This document shows, piece after piece, positions 20,022 through 29,737 of a stretch of 64,000 bases of DNA. A program made the translations under genes and the position numbers. The DNA is taken from positions 62,001-126,000 of the forward strand of contig NZ_QLAE01000012.1 of the NCBI RefSeq assembly GCF_005876855.1, written 5' to 3'. Origin of the DNA: Stutzerimonas nosocomialis. Its GTDB lineage: Bacteria > Pseudomonadota > Gammaproteobacteria > Pseudomonadales > Pseudomonadaceae. The notes below the pieces were generated by a model. It saw nothing but the letters and a program-made list of their open reading frames with translations, ran no database searches and had not been told where the DNA came from. Numbering within the stretch: the first letter of the stretch is position 1; every line of letters starts with the position of its first letter.

Positions 20022-21211
<1,190 letters not shown>

Positions 21212-21382
21212 ACCCGCAAGCCGTCCCGCTTCGGATTTGTGACCAAACGCATACATGAGAATCGCAACGCCGTTACGCTAGCGCCAAAAAGCGGACTGGT
21301 TCTGCTTTTCGCTCCCAGGCCGAGCACCGCTCGGCTCGACGGGAGTCGAAACAGACCATCCATACGAGGAGAGCAGTTCGCG

Positions 21383-21427
21383 ATGTGTACGATCCGGGTA
21401 AAGCAGCTGGATGCGCGTGTGCGATGA
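21383..21427 (+). CDS. Possible 14-residue leader peptide coupled to diguanylate cyclase
   Basis: An ATG at 21383, eleven bases after GAGGAG, opens a 14-codon frame that ends in TGA at 21425-21427. That stop overlaps the ATG of the downstream GGDEF gene in an ATGA arrangement. The encoded peptide is MCTIRVKQLDARVR. It could couple cyclase translation to a short upstream frame. Alternatively the Shine-Dalgarno site serves an in-frame GTG start of the cyclase at 21385 and the peptide is incidental. Confidence 0.35.
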   Translation: MCTIRVKQLDARVR

Positions 21428-22359
21428 AGGCGGTTTTCTGGCAAGAGAACCTGCAGCAACTGATGCAGATGCGACTGATGCACAACGTCAACCCGGCCAG
21501 CCTCAAACCGCTGCTCCCGGAATTCCAGGCATGCGAGCTCGAGCCGGGCGAGATACTGCTCACGCCGTTCAAGCGCAACAACTACCTTTATCTGATCCTC
21601 TGTGGCGAACTGGAGGTCTACCTCGATTCGCTCGACAGCCAGCCGGTACGCAGCCTTGGCGTTAACGATTGCGTGGGGGAAATCAGCTTCGTCGACAACC
21701 ACGCGCCCTCGGCCTATGTCGTGGCGCGCCAGCCGACCCTCTTGCTGCGCCTGCACAATCGCACCCTGCCGCTGCTCACACACTCGCCGGCCCTGATGCA
21801 GAACCTGGTGCAACTGCTCTGCGAACGCGTGCGCCAGGGCAACCGGATCATCATCGACAGCGAGCAGAACGCGAAGATCGACACCCTGACCGGGGCCTTC
21901 AACCGGCGCTGGCTCGACCACGTGTATGAACGCGAAAGCACGCGCTGTGCCTTCAACGAACAGCCGCTGAGCATGCTCATGCTCGACGTCGACCACTTCA
22001 AGGCCTACAACGATCAGCACGGGCACCTCGCCGGCGACTATGCGCTGTGCCTGGTCGCCCATACGTTGCGCAACCAGCTGCGCCCGAAGGACAGCCTCAC
22101 CCGCTACGGCGGCGAAGAATTCGTCATCCTGCTGCCCGAGCTGAGCATGGAGGAAGCGCGCTCGATCGGTGAACGCCTGCGCACCAGCCTCGAGCAGATC
22201 GGCAACTTCTATTCGCCGGTCGGCATGCTGCCCGGCGTCACCGTCTCCATCGGGCTTGCTCCCATGCGTCCGAAGGACAGTCTGCAAAGCTTGATCGGAC
22301 GCGCCGACAAGGCGCTTTACAAGGCCAAGCAGCAAGGCCGCAACTGCCTCTGCAGTTGA
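21424..22359 (+). CDS. Diguanylate cyclase with N-terminal cyclic-nucleotide-binding-like domain
   Basis: Predicted cytoplasmic enzyme of 311 residues making cyclic-di-GMP from two GTP. The N-terminal half (about residues 15-130) is a cNMP-binding/CRP-like beta-roll (LEPGEILLTPF, LYLILCGELEVYLD, VGEISFVDN). The C-terminal GGDEF domain (about 155-310) has DTLTGAFNRR, the metal-binding MLDVDHFKAYND and the active site RYGGEEF. RPKD five residues before GGEEF is a complete RxxD inhibitory site. A longer start at GTG 21385 adds 13 residues. There are no membrane segments. The sensory ligand is unknown. Confidence 0.93.
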   Translation: MKAVFWQENLQQLMQMRLMHNVNPASLKPLLPEFQACELEPGEILLTPFKRNNYLYLILCGELEVYLDSLDSQPVRSLGVNDCVGEISFVDNHAPSAYVVARQPTLLLRLHNRTLPLLTHSPALMQNLVQLLCERVRQGNRIIIDSEQNAKIDTLTGAFNRRWLDHVYERESTRCAFNEQPLSMLMLDVDHFKAYNDQHGHLAGDYALCLVAHTLRNQLRPKDSLTRYGGEEFVILLPELSMEEARSIGERLRTSLEQIGNFYSPVGMLPGVTVSIGLAPMRPKDSLQSLIGRADKALYKAKQQGRNCLCS

Positions 22360-22482
22360 GCCTGCCCGGCTCCGCTCACGCACCGAAGGTCGCGCCGCAA
22401 GCCAAGCTCGGCGCGGGCTTCGCCCTGCCTGCGTCTTGCATTACACTGAGCGGTGACCTTATCAATCAATGACGAGAAGACC

Positions 22483-23901
22483 GTGCTCAAAGCACTCAAG
22501 AACATCTTCGCCAAGGGCTCGCCCGAGCAGTCCGCCGAGCCAGCAGTTCGCACCCGCCAAGACGACAGTCAGGCCACGGCCGCAACGCCCCCGAGCCGCC
22601 CGCAAAGCGAACCCGCCGCCGAATCGCGCGCACCGCGACCGTCCAGCAAGCCCACCCACGCCAAGCCCGTCAAACCGCCGGTGCCCGCGTGGAAGCTGGA
22701 GGACTTCCAGGTCGAGCCGGTCGAAGGCAAGACTCGCTTTCACGACTTCGACCTGACACCGGAGCTGATGCACGCGATTCAGGACCTGGGCTTTCCCTAT
22801 TGCACGCCGATCCAGGCCCAGGTGCTGGGTTACACGCTCAAGGGCCGCGACGCCATCGGCCGCGCCCAGACCGGCACCGGCAAGACCGCGGCCTTCCTCA
22901 TTTCGATCATCAGCCAGCTGCAGCAGACGCCACCACCCAAAGAGCGCTACATGGGTGAGCCGCGCGCGCTGATCATCGCGCCGACCCGCGAACTGGTGGT
23001 GCAGATCGCCAAGGACGCGCTGGCCCTGACCAAGTACAGCGGCCTGAACGTCATGAGCTTCGTGGGCGGAATGGACTTCGACAAGCAGCTCAAGCAGCTC
23101 GAATCACGCTACTGCGACATCCTGGTGGCCACGCCCGGACGCCTGCTGGACTTCAACCAGCGCGGCGAGGTGCACCTGGACATGGTCGAGGTGATGGTCC
23201 TGGACGAAGCCGACCGGATGCTGGACATGGGCTTCATCCCGCAGGTACGCCAGATCATTCGCCAGACGCCCATGAAGGGCGAGCGCCAGACGCTCCTGTT
23301 CTCGGCCACCTTCACCGAAGACGTGATGAACCTGGCCAAACAGTGGACGGTGAACCCGGCGATCGTCGAAATCGAGCCGGAGAACGTCGCCAGCGACACG
23401 GTCGAACAGCATGTCTATGCCGTGGCCAGCAGCGACAAGTACAAGCTGCTGTACAACCTCGTCAGCCAGAACGACTGGGAGCGGGTCATGGTCTTCGCCA
23501 ACCGCAAGGACGAGGTACGCCGCATCGAGGAACGCCTGACCCGCGACGGCATCAGCGCGGCGCAGATGTCCGGGGACGTTCCCCAGCACAAGCGCATCAA
23601 GGTGCTGGAAGGGTTTCGCGAGGGCAAGATTCGCGTTCTGGTGGCCACCGACGTCGCCGGGCGCGGAATCCATGTCGACGGCATCAGCCACGTGATCAAC
23701 TTCACCCTGCCGGAAGATCCGGACGACTACGTTCACCGCATCGGACGGACCGGGCGGGCCGGCACCAGCGGTACCTCGATCAGCTTCGCCGGTGAAGACG
23801 ACGCCTTCGCCCTGCCCCCGATCGAGGAGCTGCTCGGCCGCAAGATCCACTGCGAAATGCCCCCCGACACGCTGCTCAAGCCCGTACCGCGCACGCGGTG
23901 A
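22483..23901 (+). CDS. rhlB: ATP-dependent RNA helicase RhlB
   Basis: DEAD-box helicase, partner of RNase E in RNA turnover, 472 residues from GTG 22483. A charged, proline-rich N-terminal extension of about 75 residues is typical of Pseudomonas RhlB. The motifs are in order: the Q-motif ([10 protein letters not shown]), I AQTGTGKT, Ia [37 protein letters not shown] and [12 protein letters not shown]. The VLKALKNIF start resembles other RhlB proteins; an in-frame GTG at 22453 would add ten residues. A strong terminator follows ten bases after the stop. Confidence 0.95.
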   Translation: MLKALKNIFAKGSPEQSAEPAVRTRQDDSQATAATPPSRPQSEPAAESRAPRPSSKPTHAKPVKPPVPAWKLEDFQVEPVEGKTRFHDFDLTPELMHAIQDLGFPYCTPIQAQVLGYTLKGRDAIGRAQTGTGKTAAFLISIISQLQQTPPPKERYMGEPRALIIAPTRELVVQIAKDALALTKYSGLNVMSFVGGMDFDKQLKQLESRYCDILVATPGRLLDFNQRGEVHLDMVEVMVLDEADRMLDMGFIPQVRQIIRQTPMKGERQTLLFSATFTEDVMNLAKQWTVNPAIVEIEPENVASDTVEQHVYAVASSDKYKLLYNLVSQNDWERVMVFANRKDEVRRIEERLTRDGISAAQMSGDVPQHKRIKVLEGFREGKIRVLVATDVAGRGIHVDGISHVINFTLPEDPDDYVHRIGRTGRAGTSGTSISFAGEDDAFALPPIEELLGRKIHCEMPPDTLLKPVPRTR

Positions 23902-23910
23902 CCGGTACGC

Positions 23911-23941
23911 AAAAGGCGAAGCGAAGGCTTCGCCTTTTTTC
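23911..23941 (+). terminator. Rho-independent terminator of rhlB
   Basis: A nine-base perfect stem (aggcgaagc, 23914-23922, with its complement at 23927-23935) has a four-base loop and is followed by six T. It lies about ten bases after the rhlB stop. Confidence 0.9.
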
Positions 23942-24035
23942 ATGCTGCATCGACCGGGCATGACCCAGATCAGACCCTCATCGCAACGGCCGTCTATAGT
24001 TTCAGGTATCGAATCCGGGCCAGAGGAGAATTCGG

Positions 24036-24200
24036 ATGGATACCTTCCATTGGATGCTACTGCTGATCGTCGCCGGCTTCCTGCTGTTCGGCGTGGGCTT
24101 CAATTGCCGGGACAAGGAGTGGGGCGTCGGCCTGCTGAGCCTGGGCGTCGTCTGCATGCTCTCGTCGTTGCTCTACAAGGTGTACATCACCTTCGGCTGA
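24036..24200 (+). CDS. Small two-helix membrane protein, 54 residues, unknown
   Basis: A short frame begins at ATG 24036, seven bases after an AGGAGAA ribosome site, and ends at TGA 24200. The 54-residue product has two hydrophobic helices, about residues 6-22 (HWMLLLIVAGFLLFGVGF) and 31-49, joined by a charged loop NCRDKEWG. The composition and the well-placed ribosome site support a real gene. I do not recognise a family. It converges stop-to-stop with moaE with no spacing, and starts about 95 bases after the rhlB terminator. Confidence 0.65.
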   Translation: MDTFHWMLLLIVAGFLLFGVGFNCRDKEWGVGLLSLGVVCMLSSLLYKVYITFG

Positions 24201-24659
24201 TCAGCCCTGCGACGACCAGCCCTGGGCGGCGGCCTCGTCGCTCGCGCGACCTTCCACCCAGCGCGCGCCCTCGGGCGTGTCTTCCTTCTTCCAGAACGGC
24301 GCGCGGGTCTTGAGATAGTCCATCACGAAGCGGCAGGCATCGAATGCCGCATCGCGGTGGGCACTGGCGGCGCCGACGAACACGATCGGATCACCCGGCT
24401 CGAGACGCCCGACCCGGTGCAGGATCTCCAGCGCCAGCAGCGGCCACCGCTCGCGGGCCTCGGTGGCGATCTTTTCCAGCGCATGCTCGGTCATGCCGGG
24501 CGCATGCTCGAGAAACAGGCCGGACACCTCATGGCCGTCGTTGAAGTCCCGCACGTAGCCGACGAAACTGGCGACCGCGCCCACACCCAGATTGGCCGAG
24601 TGCAGGGCGTTCACTTCGACGCCTGGATCGAACTGCTGCTGTTGCACCCGAACGGCCAT
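24201..24659 (-). CDS. moaE: Molybdopterin synthase catalytic subunit MoaE
   Basis: Large subunit of molybdopterin synthase, which transfers sulfur from MoaD thiocarboxylate to precursor Z. 152 residues, normal length. Conserved blocks are GAVASFVGYVRDFNDG (about 27-42), LFLEHAPGMTE, HRVGRLEPGD, VGAASAHRDAAF (active-site region near 98-109) and the lysine-containing KTRAPFWKKE near 116-125. The ATG immediately follows the moaD stop, with GGGAGG inside the end of moaD. Confidence 0.96.
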   Translation of the reverse strand: MAVRVQQQQFDPGVEVNALHSANLGVGAVASFVGYVRDFNDGHEVSGLFLEHAPGMTEHALEKIATEARERWPLLALEILHRVGRLEPGDPIVFVGAASAHRDAAFDACRFVMDYLKTRAPFWKKEDTPEGARWVEGRASDEAAAQGWSSQG

Positions 24660-24908
24660 TCAGCCTCCCGTTACGGTTGGAAAGAAGGCGACCTCGTCGC
24701 CGTCCTCGAGCGGCTCGTCCAGCGAGCAGAGCTCCTGGTTGCGCGCGCACATCAGGTTCGGCTCGGCCATCAGCGACCAGACGCCGCCGCGCGCCAGCAG
24801 AAACTGGCGAAGCGCATCGAGGCTGGCCAGGGTGGGCTCCCAGCTCAGTTGCTCCCCATCGAGCCCGAGCGCTTCGCGGTAGCGGGCAAAGTACTGCACG
24901 CGAATCAT
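24660..24908 (-). CDS. moaD: Molybdopterin synthase sulfur-carrier subunit MoaD
   Basis: Ubiquitin-like sulfur carrier of 82 residues ending in the required Gly-Gly (FFPTVTGG), which is adenylated by MoeB and thiocarboxylated. It has the beta-grasp pattern [15 protein letters not shown] and the conserved [20 protein letters not shown]. The start at 24908 follows GGAGG and overlaps the end of moaC by four bases. The frame remains open far upstream, but that extension is antisense noise. Confidence 0.96.
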   Translation of the reverse strand: MIRVQYFARYREALGLDGEQLSWEPTLASLDALRQFLLARGGVWSLMAEPNLMCARNQELCSLDEPLEDGDEVAFFPTVTGG

Positions 24909-25375
24909 TCCGGCACCTCCCAGTGACCACTCTTGCCGCCGCGTTTTTCCAGCAGCCTGACGCCTTCGATGACCATCCCGCGATCCACCGCCTTGCACAT
25001 GTCGTAAAGGGTGAGTGCCGCGACGCTTGCCGCCGTCAGCGCCTCCATCTCGACGCCCGTCTGCCCCGCCAGCTTGCAGCGCGCGACGATGCGTACCCGA
25101 TCTTCGCCCAGCGCGTCGAGCTCGACCTTGATGCTGGTCAGTAGCAAGGGATGGCACAGCGGGATCAGCTCGTGGGTTTTCTTCGCGGCCTGGATCCCGG
25201 CGATACGCGCGACGGCGAACACGTCGCCCTTGGGATGGCCGCCCTCCTCGATCATGCGCAAGGTGTCGGGCTGCATGCGCACCAGCGCTTCGGCCGTCGC
25301 CTCGCGGGAGGTCACCGCCTTTTCGGTGACGTCGACCATGTTGGCGCGGCCCTGCGAATCCAGGTGGGTAAGCAT
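24905..25375 (-). CDS. moaC: Cyclic pyranopterin monophosphate synthase accessory protein MoaC
   Basis: Second enzyme of molybdenum-cofactor synthesis, converting the MoaA product to cyclic pyranopterin monophosphate. 156 residues with the family blocks [36 protein letters not shown] followed by [30 protein letters not shown] and the active-site lysine in the final [13 protein letters not shown]. It is the first gene of moaCDE and lies downstream of the PIN-PhoH gene on the same strand. Confidence 0.96.
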   Translation of the reverse strand: MLTHLDSQGRANMVDVTEKAVTSREATAEALVRMQPDTLRMIEEGGHPKGDVFAVARIAGIQAAKKTHELIPLCHPLLLTSIKVELDALGEDRVRIVARCKLAGQTGVEMEALTAASVAALTLYDMCKAVDRGMVIEGVRLLEKRGGKSGHWEVPE

Positions 25376-25447
25376 AAGAGGTACTCCGGGAATGAACGCC
25401 GCCCATTGTATACCGGCAGGACGGCTTCATTCCGGGCCCTGATGTCG

Positions 25448-26839
25448 CTACATGTGGGCTTCGGCGTATTCGGCCAGCACCGAGCGAGGGACGCCCTGCA
25501 GGGTGATATGGACGCCGTGGGGAAAGTCCTTGAAACGTTCGGTCAGGTAGGTGAGCCCCGAACTGGTGGCGGACAGATAAGGCGTGTCGATCTGCGCCAG
25601 GTTGCCCAGGCACACGACCTTGGAGCCGCTACCGGCACGGGTGATGATGGTCTTCATCTGGTGCGGAGTCAGGTTCTGGCACTCGTCGATCAGGATCAGG
25701 CTCTGCTGGAAGCTGCGTCCGCGGATGTAGTTGAGCGATTTGAACTGCAGCGGCACCTTGCTGAGGATGTAATCGACGCTGCCATGGGTGCTCTCGTCCT
25801 CCATGTGCAGGGCCTCGAGATTGTCGGTGATGGCGCCGAGCCAGGGCTCCATCTTTTCCGCCTCGGTGCCGGGCAGGAAGCCGATGTCCTCGTCGAGCCC
25901 CTGGACGCTGCGCGTCGCGATGATCCGCCGGTAGCGCTTGCTCACCATGCTCTGCTCGATCGCCGCGGCCAGGGCCAGGATCGTCTTGCCCGAGCCGGCC
26001 GCCCCCGACAGATTGACCAGGTGGATGTCCGGATCGAGCAGCGCGAAAAGCGCCAGCGCCTGGTAGATGTCACGCGGCCGCAGCCCCCAGGCTTCCTGAT
26101 GCAGCAAAGGCTCCTGATGAAGATCGAGAATCAGCAGCTCGTCGGCCTTGATGCCCTTCACCCAGCCGACGAAGCCCTGCTCGTCGAGGATGAACTCGTT
26201 CACGTGCACGGCGGGCAGGTTGTCGGTCAGCTGCACCCGGTGCCAGGTCCGGCCGTGGTCCTGGCGGGTCTCGACCTTGCTGACGCGGTCCCAGAAGGAG
26301 CCGCTCATGTCGTGGTAGCCGCGCGACAGCTGGCCGATGTCGTCCACCAGCTGGTCGGTGTGGTAATCCTCGGCGGCCACGCCGCAGGCCCGCGCCTTGA
26401 GGCGCATGTTGATGTCCTTGGTGACCAGCACCACCGGCGTGCCACCGCGGCGGGCCTTCAACTCGACCACCTGGTTGATGATCTTGTTGTCGTTGAGGTC
26501 TTCGGGGAGCCAGGTGACCGGCTCGGCGCGCTTGCTCATCAGAATGGACAGGCAACCGCACGGCCCGCTCGCGCCGCGCTGGATCGGCACCCCCATTTCC
26601 ACTTCCTCGGGCGTCGCCTCGCCGAGCACCTTGTCGATCAGACGAATCGCCTGGCGGCATTCGGCGGCCACCGTGTGCTTGCCGGTCTTGAGCTGGTCCA
26701 GCTCCTCGAGAACGGTCATGGGTACCGCGACGTGGTGCTCCTGAAAGTTCAGCAACGCGTTGGGATCGTGAATCAGCACATTGGTGTCGAGCACGTAGAG
26801 CGTGGGCTGCGTAGCGCGGGGTCTGCCGTAATCATCCAT
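25448..26839 (-). CDS. PIN domain-PhoH family ATPase
   Basis: 463-residue PhoH2-type protein: an N-terminal PIN nuclease domain (YVLDTNVLIHDPNALL at about 14-29, plus further acidic residues VLEELDQLK and VTKDINMRL) fused to a C-terminal PhoH P-loop ATPase (LSGAAGSGKTILALAAA near 250, LILIDECQNLTPHQM near 360). Related PhoH2 proteins unwind and cleave RNA. Start is ATG 26839 after AAGGTGA; the longer frame is unlikely. It is a neighbour of moaCDE, as in P. aeruginosa, with no known mechanistic link. The name PhoH does not by itself imply phosphate control. Confidence 0.93.
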   Translation of the reverse strand: MDDYGRPRATQPTLYVLDTNVLIHDPNALLNFQEHHVAVPMTVLEELDQLKTGKHTVAAECRQAIRLIDKVLGEATPEEVEMGVPIQRGASGPCGCLSILMSKRAEPVTWLPEDLNDNKIINQVVELKARRGGTPVVLVTKDINMRLKARACGVAAEDYHTDQLVDDIGQLSRGYHDMSGSFWDRVSKVETRQDHGRTWHRVQLTDNLPAVHVNEFILDEQGFVGWVKGIKADELLILDLHQEPLLHQEAWGLRPRDIYQALALFALLDPDIHLVNLSGAAGSGKTILALAAAIEQSMVSKRYRRIIATRSVQGLDEDIGFLPGTEAEKMEPWLGAITDNLEALHMEDESTHGSVDYILSKVPLQFKSLNYIRGRSFQQSLILIDECQNLTPHQMKTIITRAGSGSKVVCLGNLAQIDTPYLSATSSGLTYLTERFKDFPHGVHITLQGVPRSVLAEYAEAHM

Positions 26840-27088
26840 ACGCGGGTCACCTTTCTCGTCTGGCCGAGCGCGGAGCAGACGTCGCTCCGTCGCATACGAA
26901 CCGCCATGCGCAAGGTGAGCGGACTTGGGGAGCCAGTGGGTTCGGAGCATCCCGAGGCCGCCACCTGTGTCGCAGGTTTCGGCGGTCTGGCTCTGGTAAT
27001 ACCGTAAAAATCATGACCGGCGAAAGGCTTTTTCGACCCGAGGGGGCTTTTTTTTCGGCACGACGAAATACGCTTGGCGCCCTCGCGC

Positions 27089-28072
27089 TCAGCGCGCTAG
27101 AGTCCCGAGTCCGGGCCCTGTGCAATCGCTCGAAAGCGCGCAGCGATTGACCTCCACGGTGGCGTGGACGACCTCGGCAAAGCCCTGCAACGCCGCCTTG
27201 TAATCGTCCGCCGAACGATCCCCGTGGGTGACGACACTGAGGATACAGCCGTACTGCGCCCGCCCCACCCGCCACAGGTGCAGGTCCACCACTTCGGTAT
27301 CGGGCAGCTGCTCGAGCGCATGCCGAACCCTCGCCGCCAGCGGATCGTCCATTTCCCGATCGAGCAGCGCCTTGGCGGTCTCGAGCAGCAGGCCCTTGGC
27401 CCATACCCCGATCACCAGCGCGCCGAGCACGCCCATCAGCGGGTCCAGCCAGTTCCAGCCGTAATACTTCACCCCGAGCAAGGCGACGATCGCCGCCACC
27501 GAGGTCAGCCCATCGGTCAGCACATGCACGAAGGCGGCCTGACGGTTGAGGTCCTTGCCATGTCCGTGCCGGCGGCCCTCGCCATGATCTCCGTGAGCGT
27601 GGGCATGTCCGTGCTCATGGCGGTCACGCAGCAGCCACGCGGACCAGAGGTTGACCAGCAGACCGATCACCGCCACCCAGAGCGCCTCGTCGTAAGCGAT
27701 CTGCGCAGGCGACCAGAACCGCCAGATCGATTCGCCGAGCATCAGCACCGCCACCACGACCAGCAGCAGGGCACTGGCAAACCCGGCCAGCACCTCGATC
27801 TTCCAGGTGCCGAAGGCAAAGCGGCGATCACCGGCATAGCGCCTGGCCAGCGCGTAGGCCAGTGCCGCCAGACCGATCGCCACCATGTGCGATGCCATGT
27901 GCCAGCCGTCGGCCAGCAACGCCATCGAGTTGAACAGGTAGCCCGCCCCGATCTCCAGGATCATCGTCGCTCCGGTCAGGGCCACCACGAGCCAGGCCTG
28001 GCGCTCGGATTGGCGCTCCAAGGGCCGGTAATCATGCGAAGGATGCCAGTGGGAGTGGTTGCAATCGGTCAT
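27089..28072 (-). CDS. Cation diffusion facilitator metal exporter (DmeF-like)
   Basis: Inner-membrane metal/proton antiporter of the CDF family, 327 residues, with six predicted membrane helices in the N-terminal 220 residues and a C-terminal cytoplasmic metal-sensing domain. Metal-site residues are in SMALLADGWHMASH (HxxxD-type site in helix II) and HVLTDGLTS (helix V). A His-rich loop, RHEHGHAHAHGDHGEGRRHGHG, lies between helices IV and V. This arrangement resembles DmeF (cobalt/nickel) and zinc exporters; the metal is unresolved. Start ATG 28072 follows CGAGGAG. It diverges from yaaA. Confidence 0.92.
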   Translation of the reverse strand: MTDCNHSHWHPSHDYRPLERQSERQAWLVVALTGATMILEIGAGYLFNSMALLADGWHMASHMVAIGLAALAYALARRYAGDRRFAFGTWKIEVLAGFASALLLVVVAVLMLGESIWRFWSPAQIAYDEALWVAVIGLLVNLWSAWLLRDRHEHGHAHAHGDHGEGRRHGHGKDLNRQAAFVHVLTDGLTSVAAIVALLGVKYYGWNWLDPLMGVLGALVIGVWAKGLLLETAKALLDREMDDPLAARVRHALEQLPDTEVVDLHLWRVGRAQYGCILSVVTHGDRSADDYKAALQGFAEVVHATVEVNRCALSSDCTGPGLGTLAR

Positions 28073-28212
28073 CGGCGCTCTCCTCGTAACTCGACACAGC
28101 TTGCTCCTTGCCGCAGGGGGAAGGTCAAGCGCCGCGCCGGTCAATCGCGCCGATAGCTGGAGCCGCAAGACCCATCACGCCTAGAATCGGCACCATTTGA
28201 TGGAGACCGCAG

Positions 28213-28992
28213 ATGTTGATGGTGATATCCCCCGCCAAGACCCTCGATTACGAGACGCCCCCTGCCACCCGACGCCACACCCAACCGCAGCACCTGGAGC
28301 ACGCCCAGGTGCTGATCGATGAGCTTCGCGAGCTTTCGCCCCAGGACATCGCCGAACTGATGCACCTGTCCGACAAGCTCGCGTCGCTCAACGTGGCGCG
28401 TTATGGCAGCTGGGACCGGCAGTTCACACCGGAGAACGCACGCCAGGCGATCCTGGCCTTCAAGGGCGACGTCTATACGGGACTGGCCGCCCAGGACTTC
28501 AGCGAAGAGGACTTCGACTTCGCGCAGAAGCACCTGCGCATGCTCTCGGGGCTCTATGGCGTCCTGCGTCCGCTGGACCTGATGCAGCCCTACCGGCTGG
28601 AGATGGGCACCAAGCTCTCCAACGTCCGCGGCAAGGATCTCTACGCCTTCTGGGGCGAACGCATCAGCGAATGGCTGAACGAAGCCCTGCGCGAACAGGG
28701 CGACGATGTCCTGCTCAACCTGGCGTCGAACGAATACTTCTCCGCCGTCAAACGAAAGGCGCTCGCCGCCCGCGTGATAGAGACCGAGTTTCGCGACCTG
28801 AAAAACGGCGACTACAAGATCATCAGCTTCTACGCCAAGAAGGCACGCGGCCTGATGGCCCGCCATGTGATCAAGCACCGGATACGTGACGTCGAGCAGC
28901 TCAAGACGTTCGACGACCAGGGCTACCGCTTCAGCGAAGAGCGCTCGACCGAGGACCGTCTGGTGTTCCTCCGTGACGAACCGGCGGACTGA
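28213..28992 (+). CDS. yaaA: Peroxide stress protein YaaA (DUF328)
   Basis: 259-residue cytoplasmic protein of the YaaA/DUF328 family, which lowers free iron and DNA damage during peroxide stress in E. coli. It opens with the characteristic [17 protein letters not shown]. Other family blocks are [12 protein letters not shown]-like [42 protein letters not shown] and [17 protein letters not shown] near the C-terminus. The biochemical activity may involve nucleic-acid binding. It diverges from the metal exporter. Confidence 0.95.
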   Translation: MLMVISPAKTLDYETPPATRRHTQPQHLEHAQVLIDELRELSPQDIAELMHLSDKLASLNVARYGSWDRQFTPENARQAILAFKGDVYTGLAAQDFSEEDFDFAQKHLRMLSGLYGVLRPLDLMQPYRLEMGTKLSNVRGKDLYAFWGERISEWLNEALREQGDDVLLNLASNEYFSAVKRKALAARVIETEFRDLKNGDYKIISFYAKKARGLMARHVIKHRIRDVEQLKTFDDQGYRFSEERSTEDRLVFLRDEPAD

Positions 28993-29737
28993 CCGCCTCC
29001 CCTTCCGTCTCCCTCCGGGGCGGTCGTTCTCGCCGCCCCGTCCCCCTCGCGAAACCCAGCCTGCTTTTGCATACCGGACGGCAACTGCCGCGACGCCGGA
29101 ACGAGCGCGCGCGCCCCATGGCCTTTTGGCGCAAAAGCGAATGCCCGGGAACTATCCCGGGGCACCAGCATCATAAGCGCGTACCGACAATTCCAGATTG
29201 GAAAGGGACGTCGCACATGAATGTGCCCCGGGTCATCGAACAATCGTGTTTTACATTCCGAACCGAAGCGCGACAGGCATTGCCCGCTTCAGCCGCCGGC
29301 AGCGATCACGACGCGATCACCCCGCGGCTCCGGAATTTTGGGCACTCCGCTTGCGATGGCAAGTCGGCGTCTCGACGCTCGTTGGATACGACTGATCCTT
29401 TCGTGCGCGGACTATCCACGGCAAAGCAGTTCTTTGCCGGTCAGTCGAACTGTCGTGGCGAGGTACTGCGCTCGCCCTGTTCAGTGGATAGAACCAACAG
29501 GAGCACCGGCATCGGCCAGGTCGCTCACATCACCCCACTCGCCGGCAGGGCGAGAAGAAACATTGGCTGCCTGGGGCTCGCGCCTCGTCGGGCACGCCTT
29601 GGCTTTTCAGTCGTGGAACGCTACTCCGCGGCCCGTGGAACCTGATAGCTCAAAAAAGAGCGACGCATCAACGCGGCCTTGCGCTGCGCTAATCGGACAA
29701 GAAAAGACTTCAAACGAATCGATTCAGGAGAACACAC
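28993..29737 (+). other. 745-base non-coding stretch upstream of algA
   Basis: No frame here has recognisable content, and the sequence looks lower in GC than its flanks. It contains a GC hairpin near 29016-29040, a weak sigma-54-like motif at 29340-29355 about 383 bases before algA, a small gctc/gagc hairpin near 29652, and the algA ribosome site CAGGAG at its end. It may be a long regulatory leader or the remnant of lost genes. Confidence 0.5.
29016..29040 (+). terminator. Hairpin downstream of yaaA
   Basis: Eight-base perfect GC stem (cggggcgg with complement) around a nine-base loop, 24 bases after the yaaA stop, followed by a C-rich rather than T-rich tail. Confidence 0.35.

Noticed and set aside
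25448-26839. Phosphate-regulon membership of the PhoH gene
   Set aside because: No Pho-box-like repeat found in its upstream region; the name alone is not evidence.
25151-27007. 618-codon frame opposite moaC and the PIN-PhoH gene
   Set aside because: Antisense shadow with no recognisable domain and no ribosome site.
29340-29355. Sigma-54-like GGGCAC-N5-TTGCG before algA
   Set aside because: Spacing is right, but there are several mismatches and it lies 383 bases from the gene; mentioned only as a weak possibility.
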